A stretch of DNA of 64,000 nucleotides from assembly GCA_964017235.1 (NCBI GenBank), contig OZ024936.1, positions 61,803,028 to 61,867,027 of the forward strand, given 5' to 3'. Within the stretch, counting starts at the first letter, position 1. Each line of letters opens with the position of its first letter. The notes beneath the pieces are model-generated. The model was given only the letters and a program-made list of their open reading frames with translations, was not told the origin of the DNA and made no database searches. This document shows, in pieces, positions 57,081 through 64,000 of the stretch. A program made the position numbers and the translations under genes. The stretch comes from Sabellastarte sp. h YS-2021 (lineage: Eukaryota > Annelida > Polychaeta > Sabellida > Sabellidae).

Positions 57081-57464
57081 AAATTATTAAAAAAATTTAT
57101 TAAAAAAAAGTAAGACAGATCCAGGTCTCATACTCACACAAGAGAATCTACCTCTGGCCTAGTACATATCTGCAAGATATGAGAGAAATCCCTGCAATAG
57201 TCACTGAGAAAATTGTGATAAAAAGTTGAAATTTTCACACTTTTGGTGGGGGTACCCCCCTTGTAATGTCTCTAGCAAACAGACGAACAGACAGATTTGC
57301 ATGACTTGAACAATTTTTCATCCTCGATAGATAAGGTATCTTTTAAAAAAAACAGCATGTTTCTAGGCCTTGTAGTTTTGGAGAAGAAGTTGTTCACGCG
57401 TACGCGGACGCCCACGCCGCAGAGTGATGACATAATGTCAGCTGACTGACAAGTCAGCTGACAT

Positions 57465-57821
57465 AAAAAGTCTCTCTGATGTGGAAAGTACAGTAAATTC
57501 CCATATCATGTGATAAACATAAGAAAGCAATTAACCAGTCTAACAATATTGGCACATGCTAGTTCTTTGGTAACCTTATGCTGGTAATAACTTAATCTTT
57601 AGTGTTTACATTTCTTTTCCTACTGGGACAAGCCTGTAGAACTTGTACTTCCACACTATTGATTGTCAAGAGTTCATACGTAGAACTGTATGATCAACGA
57701 TATATAAAAAATTGGAGGGCATTATTGCTCAGCTGCTGATGTTTGACACCTACACAAAATTTGGCACTTGCATTTTACAACAATAATAAATCCTCTTCAC
57801 AAGTAACCTTCTTTGTCGAGT
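57465..57821. other. No recognisable feature (TRAM intron)
   Basis: Non-repetitive AT-rich intron sequence between the F1 element and a MITE. Confidence 0.5.
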
Positions 57822-57823
57822 TA

Positions 57824-58048
57824 GAGTAAGAAATCTAAACTTCGCCACATATCTGAAATTCGCCACAGGTGAAAATACTAATAAAATAAATGAATCATGG
57901 TGAGATTTGTTGACTGTATAGTAAATTAAGGCTTTTTGAACTGAAAAATACCAATTTTTAGACAAAAACATCATTTTCTTCATAAAATTAACTAAGGTTT
58001 TAGAGGTGGCGAATTTTAGATTCCTGGCAAATTTTAGATTTCTTACTC
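57824..58048. mobile_element. MITE with GAGTAAGAAATCTAAA ends, TA target
   Basis: A 225-bp element flanked by TA (57822-57823, 58049-58050). Inverted ends of about 44 bases start GAGTAAGAAATCTAAA and include two ATTCGCCA-type words on each side. The TA target and size fit a Tc1/mariner-type MITE. Its right arm matches, inverted, the sequence from 63920 to the window end. It ends about 235 bases from a TRAM exon. Confidence 0.85.
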
Positions 58049-58284
58049 TATGCCTTACTCCTTTAAGTACTTCTTCCATTTATTTCAATATCAATACTGC
58101 TTGTTCTCAATAGTTTTCAAGGTAAGTGATTAACTTCTGTGGGTGACAAATCTTTAGTAGCTGAACAGTACTCTTGTCTTGCTAAATTTTCATAAGACAT
58201 AGCTAAGTGAATTATTTTCTGCAACAGTTCTAATTGGTAGAACAGGTAATTACAAATTCTTGTGATACAATATTAAACTCTTAC

Positions 58285-58356
58285 CAGAACGTGAGTACAG
58301 CCAGAGTGATGCTGCCTAACCTCACCAGCACAAAGAGTACATTCCATACCATGAAC
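58285..58356 (-). CDS. TRAM1: TRAM1-like, internal exon (membrane span)
   Basis: A 72-bp minus-strand exon with acceptor TTGCTTGTCCAG and donor CTG|GTAAGA. It encodes 'FMVWNVLFVLVRLGSITLAV' and 'LTF' between split Gly and Trp codons. A hydrophobic span with the TRAM/TLC-domain word W-x-LFVL-RL. Phases match the exons at 62870 and 41442. The 16.8-kb intron to the next exon holds the F3, BEL and F1 elements. Confidence 0.85.
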
Positions 58357-59157
58357 CTGGACAAGCAAACACATCCAATTAGTGATTGCGTACATTGGCA
58401 TAGAGAACTATGTAATGTGTTAAAATAGATCTGTACTAAAAATTAATTTAAAAATGAAACAAAGAAATTCAATATTGTTGCATGTTATCCTGGAATAAAG
58501 CATGACACTGCCTTGTACACATTCCTGTCTGAATCATATTCAGGGATGCTGAACAGGTCTTCTGAATATTTTATTTACTCCATATTTTCCATTGGGAAGC
58601 ACTAATTAAATGAACATTGCTTGCACAGAAAGTTCAATTCAAATATCCCAAAGGCTTTAAATGATAAGGAGTCAGAAACTTGTCTGTTGTGCTCTGCAGA
58701 TTCACACAGACAGAGGTCTTGAAACTCCATATATCTAGGGTTAACTAGAGGATCGCTCGCAAAAAAAAAAGATAATGTTTTTGCATAGCAAAAACAAAGC
58801 GTCCCAAAAAGGATATAAAGGTGAGTGCTAAAGTATTAAGAAAATGCTTCGTTTCTAGCCTTATACTGTTGTGGCAACCAAAGTCAGCGCAGTCTGCTCT
58901 ATCTAGCACGGTTTTCAAGATATAAGCATTTTTGTGTTTTGCATAAAATAAAAAAATTAAAAATGTCCGCTATATTTGGCGAGACAAAAATATTTTGAAA
59001 ATTGGCATGGCTACTCTGCAGAGATACCCAGCAGGTCCAAAATTTTGTTGAGTTCACTCCATATAGCACGGTTTTCGAGATATAAGCATTTTTGTGTTTT
59101 GCAAAAACTTTGAAAATTCAAAATGGCCACCATTTTTGGGGAGACAAAAATTTTTGT

Positions 59158-59245
59158 CAAGGCCACTGCCGTGGTGTGTATCTCCCGCCGAGTATTAAAG
59201 CAGAAGAAATAGCTTTTCCGAGATATTCACAATTTTTCATTTTCA
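59158..59245. mobile_element. F4 left end nested in F2
   Basis: CAAGGCCACTGCCGTGGTG + TATCTCCCGCC, then GAAATAGCTTTTCCGAGATA, matching 37451-37530 closely. No matching right end is seen before the 133-bp array, so it is a fragment or the point where a core was exchanged. Confidence 0.7.
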
Positions 59246-61650
59246 TGTGTGAAAGGTCTTCCAAAAGTAGGTGAATGAGTTATTTGAGAAAAATTGGCTA
59301 TCTGCAATACTATTAAGAGATAATTCACATTTACTCATTTTGAGTAGGTGAATAATTAGCTATGGGTCTGAAACTTCACCAAGTGAAAGCTCTGCCAAAA
59401 GTAGGTGAATGAGTTATTTGAGAAAAATTGGCTATCTGCAATACTTTTAGAGATAATTCGCATTTACTCATTTTGAGTAGGTGAGTAATTTGCTATGGGT
59501 CTGAAACTTCACCAAGTGAAAGCTCTGCCAAAAGTAGGTGAATGAGTTATTTGAGAAAAATTGGCTATCTGCAATACTTTTAGAGATAATTCGCATTTAC
59601 TCATTTTGAGTAGGTGAGTAATTTGCTATGGGTCTGAAACTTCACCAAGTGAAAGCTCTCCCAAAAGTAGGTGAATGAGTTATTTGAGAAAAATTGGCTA
59701 TCTGCAATACTTTTAGAGATAATTCGCATTTACTCATTTTGAGTAGACGAGTAATTAGCTATGGGTCTGAAACTTCACAGAGTGAAAGCTCTCCGAAAAG
59801 TAGGTGAATGATTAATTTGAGAAAAATTGGCTATCTGCAATACTTTTAGAGATAATTCGCATTCACTCATTTTGAGTAGGTGAGTAATTAGCTATGGGTC
59901 TGAAACTTCACCAAGTGAAAGCTCTCCCAAAAGTAGGTGAATGAGTTATTTGAGAAAAATTGGCTATCGGCAATACTTTTAGAGATAATTCGCATTTACT
60001 CATTTTGAGTAGGTGAGTAATTAGCTATGGGTCTGAAACTTCACCAACTGAAAGCTCTCCCAAAAGTAGGTGAATGATTAATTTGAGAAAAACTGGCTAT
60101 CCGCAATACTTTTAGAGATAATTCGCATTTACTCATTTTGAGTAGGTGAGTAATTAGCTATGGGTCTGAAACTTCACCAAGTGAAAGCTCTGCCAAAAGT
60201 AGGTGAATGAGTTATTTGAGAAAAATTGGCTATCTGCAATACTTTTAGAGATAATTCGCATTTACTCATTTTGAGTAGGTGAGTAATTAGCTATGGGTCT
60301 GAAACTTCACAGAGTGAAAGCTCTCCCAAAAGTAGGTGAATGAGTTATTTGAGAAAAATTGGCTATCTGCAATACTTTTAGAGATAATTCGCATTTACTC
60401 ATTTTGAGTAGGTGAGTAATTAGCTATGGGTCTGAAACTTCACCAAGTGAAAGCTCTCCCAAAAGTAGGTGAATGAGTTATTTGAGAAAAATTGGCTATC
60501 CGCAATACTTTTAGAGATAATTCGCATTTACTCATTTTGAGTAGGTGAGTAATTAGCTATGGGTCTGAAACTTCACCAAGTGAAAGCTCTGCCAAAAGTA
60601 GGTGAATGAGTTATTTGAGAAAAATTGGCTATCTGCAATACTTTTAGAGATAATTCGCATTTACTCATTTTGAGTAGGTGAGTAATTAGCTATGGGTCTG
60701 AAACTTCACAGAGTGAAAGCTCTCCCAAAAGTAGGTGAATGAGTTATTTGAGAAAAATTGGCTATCTGCAATACTTTTAGAGATAATTCACATTTACTCA
60801 TTTTGAGTAGGTGAGTAATTAGCTATGGGTCTGAAACTTCACCAAGTGAAAGCTCTCCCAAAAGTAGGTGAATGATTAATTTGAGAAAAATTGGCTATCT
60901 GCAATACTTTTAGAGATAATTCGCATTTACTCATTTTGAGTAGGTGAGTAATTAGCTATGGGTCTGAAACTTCACCAAGTGAAAGCTCTCCCAAAAGTAG
61001 GTGAATGAGTTATTTGAGAAAAATTGGCTATCTGCAATACTTTTAGAGATAATTCGCATTTACTCATTTTGAGTAGGTGAGTAATTAGCTATGGGTCTGA
61101 AACTTCACCAAGTGAAAGCTCTCCCAAAAGTAGGTGAATGAGTTATTTGAGAAAAATTGGCTATCTGCAATACTTTTAGAGATAATTCGCATTTACTCAT
61201 TTTGAGTAGGTGAGTAATTAGCTATGGGTCTGAAACTTCACCATGTGAAAGCTCTCCCACAAGTAGATGAATGAGTTATTTGATAAAAATTGGGTATCCG
61301 CAATACTTTTGCAGATAATTAGCATTTACTCATTTTGAGTAGGTAAATAATTAGCTATGGGTCTGAAACTTCACCATGTGAAAGTTCTCCCAAAAGTAGG
61401 TGAATGAGTTATTTGAGAAAAATTGGCTATCTGCAATACTTTTAGAGATAATTCGCATTTACTCATTTTGAGTAGGTGAGTAATTGGCTATGGGTCTGAA
61501 ACTTCACCATGTGAAAGCTCTTCCAAAAGTAGGTGAATGAGTTATTTGAGAAAAATTGGCCATCTGCAATACTTTTAGAGGTAATTCGCATTTACTCTTT
61601 TTGAGTAGGTGAGCAATTAGCTATGGGTCTGAAACTTCACCAAGTGAAAG
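59235..61650. repeat. 133-bp tandem array (S2-type), about 18 copies
   Basis: CCAAAAGTAGGTGAATGA recurs every 133-134 bases from 59261 to about 61523. Units share TTATTTGAGAAAAATTGGCT, ATCTGCAATACTTTTAGAG, ATTCGCATTTACTCATTTTG and GGTCTGAAACTTCACC. Copies are nearly identical in the middle; those near 61260-61330 are more diverged. Related to the 155-bp S2 units. Confidence 0.95.
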
Positions 61651-61654
61651 CTCT

Positions 61655-62440
61655 TTGGGATAGCTGCTCTGCAGAGATACCCTGAAGATAAAAAATTTCG
61701 TCGAAATCGCTCTATGTAGCACGGTTTTCGAAATATTAGCATTTTTGTGTTTTGCAATTTTTGTGCAAAAATTCGAAAATTCAAAATGGCCGCCATTTTT
61801 GGCAAGACAAAATTTTTTTGAAAATTGGCATGGCTACTCTGCAGAGATACCCAGTGGGTCAAAAATTTCGTCGAAATCGCTCTATCTAGCACGGTTTTCG
61901 AGATATAAGCATTTTTGTGTTTTGCAATTTTTGCGAAAAATTCGAAAATTCAAAATGGCCGCCATTTTTTGCGAGAAATTTTTTGTTTGAAAATTGGCAT
62001 GGCTACTCTGCAGAGATACCCTGCGGGTCAAAAATTTCGTCGAAATCGCTCTATCTAGCAGGGTTTTTGAGATATAAGCATTTTTATGTTTTGCAATTTT
62101 TGCGAAAATTTCGAAAATTCAAAATGGCCGCCATTTTTGGCGAGACAAAAATTTTTTCAAAATTGGGAAAAGTACTCTGCAGAGATATCCTGCGGGTCAA
62201 AAATTTTGTCGAAATTGCTCTATCTAGCACGGTTTTTGAGATATAAGTATTTTTGTGTTTTGCAATTTTTGCGAAAATTTCGAAAATTCAAAATGGCCGC
62301 CATTTTGGGCGAGACAAAAATTTTTTGAAAATTGGGAAAACTACTCCGCAGAGATACCCTGTAGGTCAAAAATTTCGTCGAAATCGCTCTATCTAGCACG
62401 GTTTTCGAGATATAAGCATTTTTGTGTTTTCCTTATTTGG
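61655..62440. repeat. S1-type ~169-bp satellite, about five copies
   Basis: CAAAATGGCCGCCATTTTT recurs at about 61780, 61950, 62119 and 62289 (169-170 bases), with GCATGGCTACTCTGCAGAG, GGTCAAAAATTTCGTCG and CGCTCTATCTAGCACGG. Same plan as the 42-47 kb array but a distinct subfamily. Confidence 0.9.
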
Positions 62441-62869
62441 AAAATTCGTAATGATTAATTAATCATTAATTACTCGGCCATTTCTTGACCAATCAATGCC
62501 AAAATCTAATGATTTCCAGATTTTAATAGAATGAATGTATTTGCCAAGTTTCAGGTGAATTGATAAAATTCCTTTCAAGTTATCATCCGGACAAGCTTCC
62601 CCATCGAAAAAAGACATTTTTGGTCATGTGACCTCTCTGATTGGTTGAAATGTCACTGCAGCATATTCAAAAAAATTCCCCAAGGCTACTGCCTAAACCT
62701 GCCAAATTTGAAAAGAATCCGCCTAACGGTTACAGAGTTATAAGGAAAACAAAATGCGGAGCCGCCGGAGCCGCCGGAGCCGGCGGAGCCAGAAGCTCTC
62801 CCATACACAAACAAGCGTCCCTTGCGGGACGCTTAATTACTAAACCTGACATTAAAAGCCACTACTCAC

Positions 62870-62980
62870 CCAGTGTTGGCAAGTTCAGTCTTTTCAGCAA
62901 AGTAAAGCATCCTTGAGAGATGGAACACCAGCTCCACAGTGTAATGCAAAACCATGAGGCACAGAGCTACACGACTCAGG
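62870..62980 (-). CDS. TRAM1: TRAM1-like, internal exon (TLC-domain membrane span)
   Basis: A 111-bp minus-strand exon with acceptor TCTCATTTCAG and donor GG|GTGAGT. It encodes 'LSRVALCLMVLHYTVELVFH' then 'LSRMLYFAEKTELANT', ending in two bases of a Gly codon completed at 58356. The TRAM proteins are multispan ER membrane proteins that sit beside Sec61 and help nascent chains enter the membrane; this is part of their TLC domain (H-Y-x-x-E-x-x-FH-SR-xYF pattern). Upstream exons are outside the window or not recognised in 62981-64000. Family membership is well supported over five exons; TRAM1 versus TRAM2-like is less certain. Confidence 0.85.
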
Positions 62981-63919
62981 CTGAAATGAGAGGAAATTGA
63001 TTCAGTAATCATTCATCACTGATGAAACATTATGCAGAATTATAGTCCGAATTGCAGTGTAGTAGTGCTGGTATCGTTTATCAATATTGAAATATTTATC
63101 AATTTATGCTAAATATATCAATATCGATAATGTAGGGTACAATATCAACATCAGATTATACTACTTAATTGACTAACCTCTGCTGTCTTCCATTAAAAAA
63201 AGGTATAAAATTTGAAGATTTTATTGCTTTACATGTCATTTTTCGTAACTATTTCTTACGCGAAAACGAAACTGCCATATTTGTTTACGTTTCGGGGCAC
63301 TACTAAAACTTGCGAAAGAGTTTGGAAGGTCTCCCCAGAAAAACATATCATGCCCCAATATTTATATATCGATCGATACGGAAGGTAAAAATATGGTTTG
63401 ATATCAATATGCATACTTTTATTTGATACAAACACTACAGTGTAGTAGTACAAAGGCAAAGAAAAGACTCATAAAATATTTTTAAACAGGAAGTATATAT
63501 TTGGGCTTGAGAATGCAGAAAAAAAAAGAGGTAGTTGAAAAAAATGATCATGAAATCCAGCAGCTGGTACCACCACTTTTCAAAATCATTTTTGAGCTTT
63601 AAATAGGGATGGGATAGTACCAAAAAAACAAAAAAGTCTACATCGGGAGGCTGCCAATGCAAAACCGTTCTTATTCTGGGACTCCATGTTTTAGTACATC
63701 CCAATCAAACATGGACATTTCTTCTCAGCAAATATGGGATAAATATATGTAATTTCTACAAATTTGTGGTTTGCGTCCAATATTCTAGTTTTCCTTCCAA
63801 TATTTGTGTTGAGAAGCGGGATGGAGGTCGTAAAACTTTGTCATAGTGTTTCATTAAAAAACTCTTTAATACCGTGACACTGGGGCTACCCATCCATAAC
63901 TATAAATACGAAAGCAGTA
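62981..63919. other. TRAM intron, no recognised feature
   Basis: AT-rich; short minus-strand frames at 63256-63704 show no motif and no exon could be recognised. Confidence 0.5.
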
Positions 63920-64000
63920 GAGTAAGAAAACTAAAATTCGCCAGGAATCTAAAATTCGCCACCTCTAAAACCTTAGTTAATTTTATGAAGAAAATGCTGT
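63920..64000. mobile_element. Partial MITE with GAGTAAGAAA end (cut by window end)
   Basis: After TA at 63918-63919 the sequence GAGTAAGAAAACTAAAATTC and onward is the inverted form of the right arm of the MITE at 57824-58048. It runs off the window. Confidence 0.8.

Larger units (their letters stand above)
54437..57464. mobile_element. Hairpin-ended element, CAGCTGAC type (family F1, copy 2)
   Basis: The left end AGTGCCCGTGAA ... TGTGTCAGCTGACTG (54437-54470) carries the arm that recurs in the right-end hairpin: ATGTCAGCTGACT-GACA-AGTCAGCTGACAT (57435-57464, 13-bp stem, 4-base loop). The core contains an S3 array (54708-55270), a linker and an S2 array (55480-57080). The F1 copy at 26243 has the S2 core but no S3 block. 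Located in the TRAM intron. No protein is encoded. Confidence 0.85.
58797..62834. mobile_element. GCGTCCC hairpin-ended element (family F2) with nested satellite cores
   Basis: Left arm AAGCGTCCC at 58797-58805. The right end is a perfect hairpin, AAGCGTCCC-TTGC-GGGACGCTT (62813-62834). Inside, in order: decayed S1 units (58890-59157), an F4 left end (59158 on), a 133-bp S2-type array (59235-61650), S1 units (61655-62440), and a tail with GGAGCCGCC repeats (62758-62790). Its right end lies 35 bases from a TRAM exon. No protein is encoded. The true left edge may lie a little upstream of 58797. Confidence 0.8.

Noticed and set aside
41990..61650. CRISPR-like regular arrays
   Set aside because: Units repeat over their full length with no unique spacers, and the genome is eukaryotic with introns.

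Overview
The window is AT-rich eukaryotic DNA, made mostly of repeats, from an animal nuclear genome. A marine invertebrate, most likely a bivalve or other mollusc, fits best. The reasons are a split animal gene (TRAM), BEL/Pao, Gmr1-like Ty3 and Ngaro/DIRS retrotransposons side by side, tRNA-derived SINEs, and many short elements with tandem-repeat cores of the kind known from bivalves (pearl/Helitron-associated elements). The species call is inference; the repeats and genes are read directly.

Host gene. One real host gene is visible. The last five coding exons of a TRAM1-like gene (translocating chain-associated membrane protein of the ER Sec61 translocon) lie on the minus strand at 62870-62980, 58285-58356, 41442-41513, 36876-37042 and 35493-35551. 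All have GT/AG borders, their codon phases join, and the stop codon is at 35493-35495. The 5' exons lie beyond 64000. The introns are packed with mobile DNA: a near-intact BEL/Pao element, a 30-copy 169-bp satellite, an 18-copy 133-bp satellite, SINEs, MITEs and a 58-bp hairpin.

Region by region. 1-4778: decayed Gmr1-like Ty3 element (integrase before reverse transcriptase), lacking its 3' end. 4778-6700: a ~317-bp satellite, then GAGGACACAC repeats. 6798-8845: hairpin-ended element with a nested MITE. 9045-10800: 147-bp GACCTTGAA array and GATCC-type repeats. 11515-13714: more repeats and the first 169-bp satellite element. 13816-14533: MITE with an 8-bp target duplication. 15622-17289 and 22935-23260: GATCC satellite split by a Ngaro-like element at 17290-22934. 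24221-25469: internally deleted DIRS-like remnant on the minus strand. 26243-27682: hairpin-ended element with a SINE in its terminal hairpin. 27683-35492: about 7.8 kb poor in repeats. 35493-64000: the TRAM gene and its repeat-filled introns.

Main pattern. Several element families share one plan: a short left-end arm, a modular core of tandem repeats, and a right-end palindromic hairpin whose arm repeats the left-end motif. The hairpin sequence differs between families (CAGCTGAC, GCGTCCC, GTCCACCCC, TCTCCCGCC, ACCTCC), yet the satellite monomers in the cores are shared, as if cores were swapped between shells. All repeat counts and identities were read by eye and are approximate.
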